This document shows positions 24,516 through 37,871 of a stretch of 64,000 nt of DNA, piece by piece (the first letter of the stretch is position 1; every line of letters starts with the position of its first letter). The notes under the pieces are model-generated. The model was not told the DNA's origin. It saw nothing but the letters and a program-made list of their open reading frames with translations, and ran no database searches. The stretch covers positions 7,680,825 to 7,744,824 of the forward strand of contig CM026432.1 in NCBI GenBank assembly GCA_014871385.1, in the 5' to 3' direction. This DNA is from Ceratodon purpureus (taxonomy: Eukaryota; Streptophyta; Bryopsida; Pseudoditrichales; Ditrichaceae). Position numbers and translations under genes: made by a program.

Positions 24516-25441
24516 CTAATTTCCATGTCCGGGGTTTGAGCTGGTGGCCTTGTTCACAATGTTCTTGGTGTCGTCAGCAAGCTCAGCCACACCGTCCTTG
24601 AGCTCCTTTCCTACATTACCAAGGTTCTCTTTTGTCTCGGAACCCAAATTTTCAGCTCCCTTCTGCGCATCGTCAACCTTGTCAGAAACGCCCTCCACTA
24701 CATCATTGGCAAAGGCACCAGGATTGGGTGCTCCAGAGCCTCCTGCATTTGTCTGAGCATACCCTGCCTTGTCCTGAGCCCACAAAACGGTTCACAATTA
24801 GACTCCCAAAACATCAGATTTCATCAACTAAACATTACATGCGATCTCCACAAAATAACAAAAATTGATCCAAATATGCACAGTCCACAATGTCATTCGC
24901 TTCATATCAAAATTCATTACTGTACTAGCTAATTCCACAACTGTTATTGGTGATTCAAAGATCGTACATGCCAAGACCAAATTAAAAGGTTTGAACAGTC
25001 TATGTTGCAAAATCCGACATTGACCTCTTCATTTTCTGTGCAGAACTTTTGCATAATTTTCGAGCTCATTGCAAAACTTCTAGTCAAAGCTGGAGCCAAC
25101 GCCCCTCTAACCAACCACAAGGTCTTCAACTACATTGAATTGTTGTGAATCAGCCTAAGTCTAGGTAATCAGATTATATTTAAACCCCCTCCAGCTTGTG
25201 CACTCAAACGCACTGAACCCAACTGAGTTAACCAAATGCACCGAAATCACTGGGACATGCAAAAACTTACAGTGGTGCCTCCGCTCGCGGGGTTGGACTC
25301 AGCACGAACTACAACGAGAGGGCGCAATGCAAGTCGACCAGAAGAGTTAACCCTGGAACTGGTGCTGGAACTCAGAGGGACAGCGCTGATACCAGTGGAT
25401 GGAAGAGCCACAGCGGCGTTCAACTTCATCATGGCGGCCAT
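24516..25441 (-). CDS. Small plastid-targeted LEA-like protein (2 exons)
   Basis: Exon 1 25441-25271 and exon 2 24773-24516 (GT-AG, phase 0) give 142 aa. Residues 1-48 or so look like a chloroplast transit peptide: MAAMMKLNAAVALPSTG, rich in Ser, Ala and Val, ending LALRPLVVVRAESN. The rest is hydrophilic and lacks Cys. It begins DKAGYAQTNAGGSGAP and continues with an Ala/Lys/Glu/Asp-rich stretch containing VVEGVSDKVDDAQKGAENLG and GKELKDGVAELADDTKN, spaced like the 11-residue amphipathic repeats of group-3 LEA or cold-regulated plastid proteins. I do not recognise a specific ortholog. A TATA box and a G-box lie upstream, consistent with stress regulation. The role in desiccation or cold protection is inference. 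Confidence 0.75.
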
Positions 25442-25574
25442 TGTATCAACTCAACCTTGACAGTGGAACTAAGTGGAAGAATGCTAGTTTGTGAGATCTA
25501 GAAGATGATGATTCTAGTGCGAGATTGTTAGAATGCTCTGGAATGAAGTGCAAAGCAGAGACGGGAGTGTGGAG

Positions 25575-25582
25575 TTTATAAA
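25575..25582 (-). promoter_or_regulatory. TATA box of LEA-like gene
   Basis: TTTATAAA lies about 135 bases upstream of the start codon at 25441 on the minus strand, a reasonable distance for a TATA box with a 100-base leader. Confidence 0.6.
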
Positions 25583-25657
25583 GCAGCAGGTTGACATGAG
25601 TGTGGTGCCTTGTGTCGCCATGGCAGCGAAGAGTTTTGTGGCTGCGTGGTCGGCGTC

Positions 25658-25663
25658 CACGTG
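25658..25663 (-). promoter_or_regulatory. G-box / ABRE-like CACGTG
   Basis: CACGTG within GTCCACGTGAGG, about 80 bases beyond the TATA box. G-box cores of this kind bind bZIP and bHLH factors and occur in ABA-responsive LEA promoters. A single copy, so suggestive only. Confidence 0.5.
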
Positions 25664-26164
25664 AGGGCCATGCTGCAAATACATGCAGACATCGCTTTGC
25701 ATGTCATAAAGTGGTGAAGCAAAGAGACCGACTCGACTGCAGCAGATTCATTCCGGAGGACAGGCCCAAATTTTCATGATAAGGTTTTGGAAATGGATGA
25801 TGGATGGTTTCATGGTTTCATGGTGGCTAGTTTGGGGCTGGGGGCTGGATTGAGGGCCAGCTCAAACTCTTCAAATTTCAATTTGTAGGATTGTTTGATT
25901 CTTTCAAATTGGGCTCAAGGGCTGGACTAGAACTCCAATTTATTTTGTGGAGCATACTACGTGGCATTATTTTGGCGTCAAAATGTTTGAACTGGTTTGA
26001 TGCAATTGGAACAAGCTTTTGTTTGACCCAAATTTTCAACTTGAGCCTAAGCTTAGGAATATATTGGAGGCTGAAAAAATGTTCAATCTAGCTCACCTTC
26101 CAAATAGCCCTAAATTGTGTATAAAGTAGGCCTGAGTCTATCAGAAAATTGGTTGGACTAGAGG

Positions 26165-26305
26165 ACTTGAATGGAATAATTTACTACATTGGCAATTTCT
26201 TCACACTTTGGTGGTTTAGGAAGTCCACTGTAAACATGAATATGTAGTATATTTTAAAACTCCATATCTTATTTTGGCAAGTAGAATATTGCCAAAATAA
26301 TGAAT
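26165..26305. repeat. Direct repeat copy 1 (about 140 bp)
   Basis: Shares with 28576-28705 the order ATTGGCA(A/G)TTTCTTCA, a GG(T/C)TTAG(G/A)AAGTCC-like stretch, AAAACT, and TTTTGGCAAG...ATTGCCAAAAT. The last part is itself an inverted repeat. Confidence 0.6.
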
Positions 26306-28575
26306 ATATCTATTTGAGACTCTTATCATTATAAAACTTCATACCATGAATTATTGTGTATTATTAACACCTTAGCGGATAAATTAGAAATCAAAAATAT
26401 ACTTCAAATTATAGTAGCTAAAAATAATAACCCTATATGTATATCTAAACCATTCCATGTTGTCGGACAAATTTTCTCATTTTTATTGAAATGGAACATA
26501 GTTACTTTGTGGAAGCTTCTAATGATTTATATAACTTTCCATAGATATAGAAATCAACACATTTATCTTCATGGAAACGTATACTTTAATCTCTGAAAAA
26601 ATCTTAATCAACTCTAAATATTTATAAATATATAAGTTTAACAAAAAAAAAAATACAAATAGAAGAAAAATTCTAAAATTAAGGTATAACTATTAAAATT
26701 TATATTATATTTCTATAGTCAACTCTTTGATTGCTATGATCAATATTTTATTTGAATTTAAAAAATCAAAACTCAACATTTGTTTTAATTTTGATAACAA
26801 AAAATGTTGACACTTTATGAGTGGAATTTATTGTGATGGATTAAAATGTGACAATCTGATAAAAGTGATTTCCTAACAATGTTTATTGATCAATTAGAAT
26901 TAATAATAAGTAATTTGGGGGTAATTTTGAATTATAATCCTATGAGTTATAATGACAACCGTGATGACCACTGCCACCATCCGCGATAATGGTCAGGTGG
27001 ACGTCATGACTAATTAGTTTAGAGGGATTGAAGTAGCTCCCTTGCATTACAAATTTGGGCATATGCGGCTAGAGATGGTGTATTTGGTATACAATCTGGG
27101 CTTCCAAGACTATGTAAATTTTTTGTGTGTATCAACGATTCAAACCACACGGCACGTGAAATCCAATTATTCACTACAATTCACAATGAGACAATCACGT
27201 ATCCGAGATCCCTAGTTCCGGTGGAGGATCTAAACTATCCTTCATTTGCAATAGTTTGTACGCAACCTCCATCTATATAGAGCATCACGGTGAACATGAC
27301 GAGGACGGTGACAGGCGTTGGCAATGCAATTATTATTTGTTGAGCTTAAATTGTTTGAGAAGCAACATATGTTCTTACCGATATATAGAGCTGTCATGTT
27401 CAAGCAAAATGTATATCTATGGACATACAGAGCTTCCAGATTTTTCAACAACACTTTTCAATTAGCTAATACGCCGTGTTTTCACAATAAATGGAAATTG
27501 AGTACATAAACTAAACACTACAATAATTATTGCATAGAATAGCGAGTGGGTGTTAAAAGGCATGTTGGGAAGTACAACTTGTGCATCATTGTTGGCATTT
27601 TGGAATTGTGGTCACCATATTCATCAAAATGGTCAATCTTGTTTATATTGACGGCTATACCATTCAAATATAGAGAGGAAATAAAACTGAAATCAGACTA
27701 TATGCGCGAGCAATATAATCTACATTGACCAATTTTATAAATGTGACGTTTGTGGTTCTTCGATGTCATAATTCCTCCAAATTGTTGTGTTCCATAGGTC
27801 ATGTGGACTTCATTATGGCAGTTATGACCAAGTTTGAACCCATTCCTGTAACTTATTCAACTAAGTTAGTAAATGCTAATTTTACTGAGGATGGATAGTG
27901 GAGAACACACCGCATGTGAACATAATATTGGCAACCTAAGGTAGAAACACCTATAACCGACAACTTAAAGCAGTTTAGCATATCAAAGCTTGGGTTATCG
28001 ACAAGGAGATATTTTTGGTTCATAGGAAAATAAGGTTCATGAAGAATGAGCATTTTTTCATGAATTATCTCCCAATATTGAAATTTGTACAATTTTTCAA
28101 AGTGAAAAGTACTTCCGAACCAATAGCCGATATATACAAATGAGGTACATCTGTTCTTTCATAATCTAGGAATTAGAAGATATCGGCTATTGGTCATCTG
28201 TCGACTATAGGTGTGTCAACCTTAATTTCCTCTGACGAAATTCATTTGCCATGTTTCGATTGATGATCTGATGAGTTTCCGTATTCCATCGTTCGATGGA
28301 AATATCATCAAGGGACAATGTTCTGTCTGCACGATGTGCACATTTCATGACCAGCAATTCATCAACATGCGAATTTAGACTGTGAATTGACATTTTGTGT
28401 CCATTCACTGCTAACCACAAAATCACAAATTTGTGGAATTGGACTCATGAAGCTGCAAGTTATGCAATGAGGCTCTGCACTTTGTCAAATCAGCCGAAGG
28501 GAGGCACAATAAAAATAGTGTATATGGAGGAATTCAAAGAATTACAACATGATAGGAATTGAATAATATACGCAT

Positions 28576-28705
28576 GAATGGAGTTATTCACTGTATTGGC
28601 AGTTTCTTCAAAATTGGGCTGTTTAGAAAGTCCTCTCTAATGTGTTTTGAAACTTGGAATCTCATTTTTGGCAAGCATAAAATTGCCAAAATGATGGAAA
28701 TCTCC
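28576..28705. repeat. Direct repeat copy 2 (about 130 bp)
   Basis: Diverged copy of the repeat at 26165-26305, same orientation. It ends about 120 bases before the start codon of the katanin-like gene, so it lies in or next to that gene's promoter. Confidence 0.6.
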
Positions 28706-28827
28706 ATAATGAGCTTTCACTGATTGCTGAGAGCAAGAATGATTCAATTCATGTGACCCAAATGACGAGGAAGTGGCGGTTATGTTAGTTACAGACTTTC
28801 CTTGCTTGAGGTGGTGGCCGAGTGAGG

Positions 28828-30284
28828 ATGTCTGAGGATCTTGCGGCGAAGAGCCGATGGCGTTTTGAAGATTTTGAGCATGCTTACGACACCAAGTTTG
28901 GACGCTTGAATGGAGCATCAAAAAACCACCTCAGTGATTATGGTTGTGGAACTTCCATGGGAAGTCTCTTCGAGATGGCCCGTCCGGAGAGCAATCGCTA
29001 TGGCTTTGCGGACAAGAGCTCTAGGGCACGAGAGAAGGCGCCCTATGAGAAGTACATACAAGGAGCTGCAGCCTTGGCGTCGAGTAGCGGAGACTTTGGA
29101 GCGAAGCCCGGGGCGAGGAAGAATTGGCAGAAGCCGTTGCCAGAGTTTGGCAGCCCAGAGATGCTGGAGCTCGCGCAGAACATCACACGGGAGATTGTGG
29201 ATGGCGATTTGGATGTGCAGTGGGACAGCATCAAGGGGTTGGAGAGTGCCAAGCGGTTGCTCAAGGAAGCTGTTGTGATGCCCATCAAGTACCCGCAATA
29301 CTTCACCGGGTTGCTGGCGCCCTGGAAAGGGATTTTGCTCTTTGGACCCCCAGGCACAGGCAAGGTAATATATTTGACACCACTAAACTCATGCATAATC
29401 ACAGTTCGCATGGCTGCATACTCCAAATGCATCAGTCATTGTCTGATTCTAAGGTTTCTTCCTGCTTTTTGAGGAGTTCTAGATCAACATTCATTTTGTC
29501 AATGTGAGGGTTAAGAAATGATTTCCAATGATGTAGAGATGGAAATGATGACATGCCCAATTCGTTATGAATGGTTGTCCAGACGATGCTTGCGAAGGCG
29601 GTGGCAACAGAGTGCAAGACCACTTTCTTCAACATTTCGGCGTCCTCGATAGTCAGCAAATGGAGGGGCGATTCGGAGAAGTTAGTGAAGGTTTTGTTTC
29701 AGTTGGCGCGCCACTTTGCACCAAGTACGATCTTCCTGGACGAGATCGACGCGTTGGTGAGCACTCGTGGCGAGGGCGCCAGCGAGCATGAGGCCAGCCG
29801 GCGGCTCAAAACGGAGCTCCTCGTGCAGTTGGACGGGTTGAGTACAACGTCGAACGAGCTCGTGTTTGTCCTCGCTGCCACAAATCTTCCCTGGCAGCTC
29901 GACGGGGCTATGCTGCGCCGGCTGGAGAAGCGGATTCTCGTGCCGCTGCCAGAGCCCGAAGCGCGTGAAGCCATGTTCAGGACCCTCCTGGGTGAACGAG
30001 AAGGTGATGAGCTTCCGTGGGCGGCCATGGTGGACTCCACCAAGGGGTTCTCGGGGTCCGACGTTAGAATTGTGTGCAAGGAAGCAGCCATGCGACCTCT
30101 GCGGCGCATCCTGGCAGACCTTGACATGCAAAGAGCTGATTCTGATTGCCCCTTGCCGCAGTTGGATCCCATCACGCCCGAGGATGTGATGGTCGCGTTG
30201 AAGTCCACCCGGCCTACAGTGCATTTGCAAGCTGCAAGGTATGCCGAATTCAACAACGACCTTGGGAGCCAAATTCTCTGGTAG
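28828..30284 (+). CDS. Katanin p60-like AAA ATPase (katanin A-like 2 type)
   Basis: AAA ATPase of the meiotic/microtubule-severing clade. Two exons (28828-29364 and 29583-30284), joined in phase inside the Walker A motif, give 412 aa. The N-terminal 115 residues are poorly conserved. Then come [40 protein letters not shown], Walker [29 protein letters not shown] (pore loop and clade signature), Walker [10 protein letters not shown], sensor 1 [18 protein letters not shown], and the C-terminal STRPTV segment with a terminal ILW. The sensor and Arg-finger region MLRRLEKRI is intact. Compared with human KATNAL2 it is shorter at the N-terminus, and I see no LisH motif. Start at 28828 was chosen because the only upstream in-frame codon is a GTG. 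Severing activity is inferred from family. Confidence 0.9.
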
Positions 30285-31074
30285 CTCACGGAAGAGATCG
30301 GTCTACAACCTGACGAAGCTCCATGAAGATCGACCAACACTGTAATATTGTGCAGCGTGTCGATCCAGAGGAAGGTAAGACTGTCGTAATCAGTTCTACA
30401 AATTCTGAGTTGATTCCTTTCGCGGCTGCACTGTTCCGATGTGGTTGTTTTGGCCATTAGGTCAGACTTCTATTATAGGGCAGAGATAACGTTCACACAA
30501 AGCAGTATGATTGGGAACGACGCAATAGATGCAGCAAAAGCAGAACTCTGGACAGTGTTTAGACTCTCTTTGAGGCATGCAGGCAATGACCCTTCATCGA
30601 TCGAGGTACGGCGATGTGAATAAAGAGTATAAACTCGTTTCTTTAAAGACGTTTAAGATTTTTCTCACAACCTGGGAATGATGCAGCATGGCATCCGTTC
30701 ACACATGAACACTGCAGAAGTGAGGTGCAAGACGGTGCACAATTTATTTCAGGAAACAAATTTTTATGTTACGGCGAATATCCAGCAAGTGTTCAGTGAA
30801 GGGTGAAGGACTCAATCGAGAACTGATAATGAAGCGGAACGAAAATACTGTACACGATCCGTTGTTGCAATGGAGATGATTTATGGGTCCATGTTTGCAC
30901 TAATTTTGAATGGAACAAAGAGCAAAAACCGGAACTGTATACAGTGACAACTGAGAACTGGTTCATGATAGATGACAATCAGAAAATTATGTACACTATT
31001 CGAGCCTCACTCAAGCTTGAAAAAAGCTTTCGTTTGTCCAATCTGAAATCAGGTCTGAAATCTTCTCTTGGAAC
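30285..31074. other. Spacer between convergent katanin-like and aldehyde oxidase genes
   Basis: Holds the 3' UTRs of both convergent genes. An AATAAA polyadenylation-type signal occurs near 30,619. No additional gene is supported. Confidence 0.45.
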
Positions 31075-34000
31075 CTAGACTGAAGTGTTGAGCATCGATT
31101 GCAAATACTTCTCTACATTGTCGAAGCCACACAGCTTCTTCACTTTGTCCAAGGTTGCAGGTGGGCTGAAGCCGAACACTTTGGACTCGACATAGCCACC
31201 AACGTCCTTGTAGTCTTTGCGAGCAGCACTAATAGCCATTCGAATTGCTGAAAACACAGAGCTTGACAGCAACAAGGGTGGCTCGCCAACCGCTGTAACA
31301 AGGTACCGGTAATATGAATGAGTGTCATGACAGTTTGGGGAATTAAAACACCAAGTGATTACTAAAATGAATTTTGTAAAATTGGTTGATACCTCTGCAA
31401 TGAACTTCGTATTGGATTGATAATGAAGATTAAAAATTTGAGCATCTGACCTTTTGAAGAAAAAATTTCATCATTGTGATAGGGACTCTTATAAAGCTCC
31501 ACATTGAAACTTTGAGGAATGATATCAATTGTTGGAGGCTTGTACGTCCATGTGCCATCAGACACAACCTTCCCCTTGGAATTTCTCAAAATCTCTTCAG
31601 TCAAGTAGAAGCCAAGGCCAAACACAAAAGCACCTTCTACCTGTATGCATACACAATTGAACATAAGAGTTGTTAGTGGCATAAGTATTGTTGATACTTT
31701 TTCATTGAGCAAAGACAACACTGTCAGATCATTACATGAAGTGTGAGCTAGGAGCAAATTTAACGAACTAGGACCCACCTGTCCAATGTCAACCAAGTGA
31801 TTTAAGCTTTTTCCAGCATCATAGATGATATCTGCTGCCAAGACTGTGGTCTCGCCTGTTAAGATGTTGACTTCCACCTGCATTGTATTTTCTCAGTCTC
31901 AAAAAATCAACTATTTCCAATCAAACAACATTTAAAGTTCAAAAATACTAGTCTTTCAAAGATCAAATTGAAATTTTAAGTGAGATTGATGACAATCTCA
32001 CGTCATTGCGGTCTAACACTTCTAATGAGATTGATGAATTCGGATAAGTAAGCTATTATCATACATGTATCTTACCTCACTTACTCCGGCTCCATAGATC
32101 AAATATTTATGGTTTGGTGAATCCCAACGCTCATGAAACTGCAAATCTATTTGTCTCAACTTGGCCTACAAGTCAAATTCAATATAGATTCAATCAACAA
32201 ACCAATGACAAACATTTAAAGACTGAACAGATTTGATTTTGCTGAATTCAACCTCGACATGGGAAAATGATTTTAAAAACAATGAAGACTTACTGTAAGA
32301 CACAGAGTCTCCCAAGAAACGTTTCCATTAGATTGAGATTTGCTGAGCTCTTCTTTCAGCGGCAATAATCGCTGCACCAAAACACCGCATGCTTTCTGGA
32401 CAGTTGCACAAACGGATACTGATGTTGTGCTTCCAGCATCCATCCATGTATTGGGCAAATGTAACGTATCAATTGGAAGGACTTGAATATTGTCTAATAT
32501 TTTCAAAACCTCTTCCTGCAAAGGTACAACCGAAGCTTGAGAAATAAGCAAACTATCACTAAATTATCTCCATTTAATTGGATAACAAAATTTGGGCATA
32601 ACTCATTGTCAATTTCAAGACTTCCACACGTTACATCAATCATGTAACCATCCAGGGTTTAGTCAAATTACCTTTGAGCACAACGAACTCAATGCATAAG
32701 CAATGGTCTGCCTGACTTTTGTGTATAATCCTTGCCCCATTTCCACTCCACCAACCTCTGCCACAACAGAACCATCAAGAAATATACTCACAGTGGATGT
32801 GTTTCCAGATCCCGAACTATGATAGATGATTGGCACCATTGCTAATCCTCGTTTGAGCCATCTGCTGTGCTTGTTGAAAATTTCCACGTCCGTTTCGCGT
32901 TCATGCACTCTTGCATGAATTTTGAGCCGGTTCCATATTGCTGGGAGGGTAAAAGAATCCTCATTGCCCACAAATGTCACATCCTGGAATAGCTTCAAGC
33001 TTTGTATTGAGTGTAAATTCTCTTCTCGAATATTATTACCACCTATACCCAAATACGATGCTACATGATCCAATACCGAGTCCGCAATTGCGTTGGCCTG
33101 GGTGAATCCAGGACCTCGCACCGTAGTTTTAGGCACATTGTTGGTCTTGCACAGTGTGAAGGTAAGATCCAGGGTTCCGTAATTGTATTTCTTCACAGGT
33201 GTATCTATGGCGAAAAGCACAAGAAGGTAAAGATCTATAAACCATCCCAATTCCAGAAGAACGTTGAGTTTCAATCCGGTAATTTTGCCTGTCTTTGTGA
33301 ACGCCACAGTGAACTTGCTCTTTGATGGAGCCCGTCCACCTATTGTTTGCATGTCTGTGTTGCGATCCAGGGAAATTCGAACGGGCCTTCTCAACTTGTG
33401 AGCCGCCAATGCAACCGCAATAGCTACCTAATAGTTTGCAGTTTACAAACCAACAATCATCCAAAATGTGACATATGGATTGTGTACATAAAAAGTACTT
33501 TGAAAGTGAATTTGAATGCATTAATCGTAAGGTCAAAAACAATGTTGAATTTGAATGACGTGAACTTACGATTTGAGTCCGGAAACCTTTTCCACCAAAT
33601 GAACCTCCTATTCGGCCGCAAATGATACGAACTTTGTTCAAAGGGAGATTGAGGCAGGCAGCAAGAGATTGTTGGAGAAAATCAGGAGCTTGAGTTGCAG
33701 TGTAAAGTGTCATACTGCCGTCAACTTCAGGTACTGCCAATGTAACTTGTGTCTCCATATAAAAGTGACTTTGCGACGATGTTGTAATCTGTAATGACAC
33801 GTTACAGGAAGTGTTCTTAAAATTCTAATTTTATAAGCATTATGTGTCTATATAACATGACATAAAAATAGGAATATAATGCACATCATCTTACCTCCCC
33901 TTCCAATTGAAATTCAGCTTCAGCAAGAACTTTTTCGACATCTCCAATTTGATGATGTTGATAACTTTCCATATATTTGGGTACGGAGAATAATGAGTTT

Positions 34001-37000
34001 TTTGCTACAGCATCATCACAAGTAAATATCGGAGGTTCAAGACCATGGGTGTCATAGTTCACCCTTACTCTTGCAGCTGCAAATTTAGCGTTATCGTATG
34101 TGTCTGCAGCCTGTTGATTCCGAAGTAATTTCAATGACAACGCATGAGAAAGAGTATAATAATGTGCCTAATTAAGTGCTCCAACTTTATACATCTTTCA
34201 CCACTTTATATAAATTTGCTTTTAGACTACATTCATCTTGAGAATGTCTTTATCAAAGAGGGAGTTGGAACATTTTTACCATCACTCCCAACGGTTGGCC
34301 AACGTATCCAGTGATGTCTTCAGGAAACAATACTTCAGTTTCAGTTTCAGGAGCGTCGATAAGGTATCCAACATTTTTTCCACCCGTAGGAATATCCTTC
34401 AGAGAGATGTACGCAACTGCTCCTGGAGACTTTAATGCAGCCTCGGTATCAAAACCTTTTAGATTTGCATAAGGTTCCGAACTCAATACCAAAGCAGCGT
34501 GCAAGCAGTGAGGAGGTGAAGGAATGTCATCTACGTATACAGCCTCTCCTGCAATACAATTCATGTCGTTAGATTCTTCATCTTGGGTTTTAAGGCATTA
34601 AACCAAGTCAAATACTGTTTTCACTGTGAATTATATGTTATATAATTTTTGACAATGAAAAACCCGCACCTGATGCTTGGAGCTCGGATTGAAACTTTGC
34701 CATAGGCTGGGAAAGAGGATAACGTTCATCAGTTACCGTTATGAGTTGCTTTCCAACATGAGGAAACTGCATATCCACCAGAACCAAGATGAAGCTGACT
34801 GTAAAATGGAAAAAACACACATATAGGACTACAATTTCAAACACGATTCATATCATATGAATTATATGGATACCACTTACCAGAGGCGTAGGAACTATGG
34901 TCTCATTGCTTGACAGAAGAGAGTTCAAAAACTCAAACAAAAAACCAACTACAAGACTGATACGATACTCTTTTTTCTCTGTTCCTTCCAGCGGAACAAC
35001 TTCTTTCTTCAAAAGCTCCACAGATGCCTTCACCAAGCTTAAACTCAAAATCTTGCCCCTCAAAAGCTCCTCCACTGTCAAAGCCCGAATTGCATGTCTT
35101 GTTCCGAACGCACCAAATGCTAAACGTACGCTTTCAATCACAATGCCCTGATGTCCATTCCTCAAAACATGGGCAAAAAATGCAGCATTTCCATAAGAAA
35201 TGGCATTACCATACGGCCTGGGAGCACCTCTATACGTCCGGAAATGACTGGTATCATCAAGGGGAATGTATACAGATTGCAAAACCATGTCTCCATCCAG
35301 TTTCCTTGTACCAAGGAATTCATCAAGAGATAGCTTTTCGATGACATAAGAACCACCAGTCTGGCCTTTAAACGTCACAACTTTGACTGATGCCCCTACA
35401 CCGAGAAGGATGGTGGCCATGTCGGACTCAAAAGCAAATTTCTGTGCCATAACAAGGTTACCTCCCACACTCCCCCAATTTCGGACGTGGCCTCCCGCAA
35501 TCTTTTTCATGTGACCACCCAATCCCTGTGCAACTGGATTTGCTCCAAAATCTTCCAAGTAGTCGATGAGCTCGGAAATGCGAGTAGCTGCACCAATTTC
35601 AAGACCATGAGAGTCTCTACTCACAACCAAGAGCTCAGGTATCTGAGAATCAAAGAAAATGAGATCATATTCGTCAGGAAACGATGCTTTCACCAGAGAG
35701 TGTTAACGTTTAAAATGAGGCTTCTTATTTAAGCAGAGTCCACACGTTTAACCTGAGCATAAATATTTGATTGATTCTATGGAGGATGCTTTTGTGATCA
35801 ACGCCTTAATCCAAAACTCTGAACTATGAATCTGGTATTGATGTTACCTGGCTGATGTCGACAAACACTTGAGGTTTCTGGTCTTTATAAAAACCAGAGC
35901 TCGTGTTGCCCACCACCAGCTGCACCTCCTCGCGTCTTCCATTGAGTGCCTTCAAAGCTGCACTCAAGTCAGTAAAATTTCTGGCACTAATCCATGCACG
36001 CTCCTTCACACCCTCCTTGCTCCTCTCCACATGAGTGAACCTAGCATCCAAGCTCTCATCAGCTGATTCTTCTCTCGTAGCAAGGTTTACACTTTCATTT
36101 TTGTGCATAACCTTCTGTCGGGCTTCTAACTCCTGCATCAAGAATTTTGGGAATGTGGGATCTGAAGCCGGATCATAGTGTGGCAGATTCCCTTGTTTCG
36201 CCTCGGTTTTGTTGGTCCAGCAGGTGTTGAGGCCCAGATCTTCGAGGTCCACATCGGAGGCGAAAGACTTGCACACGTCGAGAATAGATCTGTAGCCTGT
36301 GCACCGGCAAATGTTTCCTTGCAAAGCTTTCTCCATTTCGACCGTCGTTGGACCTGTGTGTAACTTGATGGAATTTGCTTCGTCCCCATCGGATGCTGAG
36401 TTGAGATGGCGTTGTTGGTTGTGTCTGAGGCAATTGTAGATTGCCATCGTCATTCCTGGGGTACAGTAGCCACATTGGGAGCCATGGAAAGCAGACAGGC
36501 GCTTGTGAATGGCGTGGAATCCATCCCTTTGGTTGCCCAAGCCTTCGGAGGTGGTGATGGCGCAGCCATCGATGGAGCAGAGCAACACCAAGCAGGAGTT
36601 GACGGAACTCTCCTTCACTTCCTTGGTATCTGGGTTGTACCTGGCAACCATAACCAAGCATGCTCCACATCCACCTGAAGAGATTAAGGCTCCATTGTCA
36701 GATATTTTATTTGTTTGAGCAAATTCATTTCAGATATTCTCAAAGCCGTGGAAGTGAGATTCAACGTTGAATCAGCATATAGATGAATTACAAGAAAATG
36801 CCAATATGGCTCATTTGAGGAGCTCGTATGGTGTCCACTACAATTGTAGAAGAACTGCAGCTCTTTCACAAATGATGTTAATGGCCCTTGGTGACTGACA
36901 AAGATCTCTCCAAACCACCTCCTAACATCTTTATATAATTCTACTGTTAACAAATCAATTTGGGTAAATCTAGCTATGCCAATATCACAATGTCTTAAGC

Positions 37001-37871
37001 AAACCCTAGCACTAGAAGCTCTCGCTTCCTCATCAAAAGTGGACGTCACCTGCCTAACTTTCTAACACTAAAGGCAACACATATTCTCGACAAAGATTAT
37101 TCAGTCACGAAAGGAACAAAAAACCTTGGGTAGCAGAGCAGCAAATTCAGAAAGCTCAACATATCCTCTGCAAGACATAACTCAATAACAGCTTTCGAAC
37201 AGATCCTTGATGACATGTGAAACGAAAATACCAAACGCAAACCCTCACGAATTACCTTGCAAGGCCCACAAATCTCCATGGCCGAGTCTCTAGCTTCAGC
37301 AATGTCAATTTGTAATTCGACGACAGGCATGGCATAGACTAACCATTTCCTGACAAGCAGTGCAACTTGTCGTACTTTACACAGCTATAAACTCCTCCTG
37401 AACACTAGAACACTTCATAGAGATCATTTCCTTATTAAAAAAAAAAAAAACGTAAACTTTATGAATGTTCTCGTTACCGTATGAGCAAGCAGATTCAAAA
37501 GCTGGGACTGTGGTCTTTTAGTACCTAGCAACATACTTGAACCCAAGACATTCTAGGCCTCTACTGAAGAAGATACCTAAGTGGTCATCGTTACAAAATA
37601 CATATCATAGATAGTTACATATGTTGTACTGTTGGTTAGCATGAGATAAATTCTTCAAAAAGAACCCTGTATACATGAGCACTTTGGAGAGCAGTACTTG
37701 GGCCTTACCTTCACCGCATGAACGCTTAGGCCCTTTGAATCGCGTCTCCGAGCGGATATACGACAGGAGAGTGGTTGCAGGATCCACGTTTGGCACCTCC
37801 ACGCGTTCCCCATTCAAGGCAAACACAAGTGACTCCTGTCCTTGTTTATTCAGTGACGAAGGACCTCGCAT
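31075..37871 (-). CDS. AO: Aldehyde oxidase (molybdo-flavoenzyme, 13 exons)
   Basis: Oxidises aldehydes to acids using [2Fe-2S], FAD and molybdopterin; plant members make abscisic acid or indole acetic acid. Thirteen exons: 37871-37709, 36674-35848, 35642-34881, 34766-34670, 34548-34280, 34110-33895, 33788-33570, 33427-32672, 32515-32294, 32165-32076, 31877-31779, 31640-31451, 31292-31075. They join in frame to 1,375 aa, the usual length. The first Fe-S cluster motif CGEGGCGAC spans exons 1-2; the second has HGSQCGYCTPGM and GNICRCTGYRSI. The FAD domain holds KKIAGGHVRNWGSVGGNLVM. The Mo domain has GRIGGSFGGKG, RGPGFTQANAIADSV, GGVEMGQGLYTKV and the catalytic Glu in AVGEPPLLL. Substitution of the xanthine-binding residues and closeness to plant AO rather than XDH (for example GKITGLKLNVLLELG) favour aldehyde oxidase. 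Intron 1 is 1.03 kb. No break is seen. Substrate unknown. Confidence 0.92.

Larger units (their letters stand above)
25720..28827. other. AT-rich spacer bounded by a diverged direct repeat
   Basis: About 3 kb of AT-rich DNA with no recognised gene. The segment at 26,165-26,305 and the segment at 28,576-28,705 are diverged direct copies of each other. Scattered open frames between them (27242-27454 -, 27853-28092 -, 28205-28426 -) carry no motif I recognise. Confidence 0.45.

Noticed and set aside
27853-28092. Minus-strand frame with YLLVDNPSF, recalling the Harbinger DDE motif YLVDxGYP
   Set aside because: Only a few residues agree and no second catalytic motif occurs in any frame nearby.
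29043-30457. Long minus-strand frames opposite the katanin-like gene
   Set aside because: Shadows of a conserved AAA ATPase on the plus strand.
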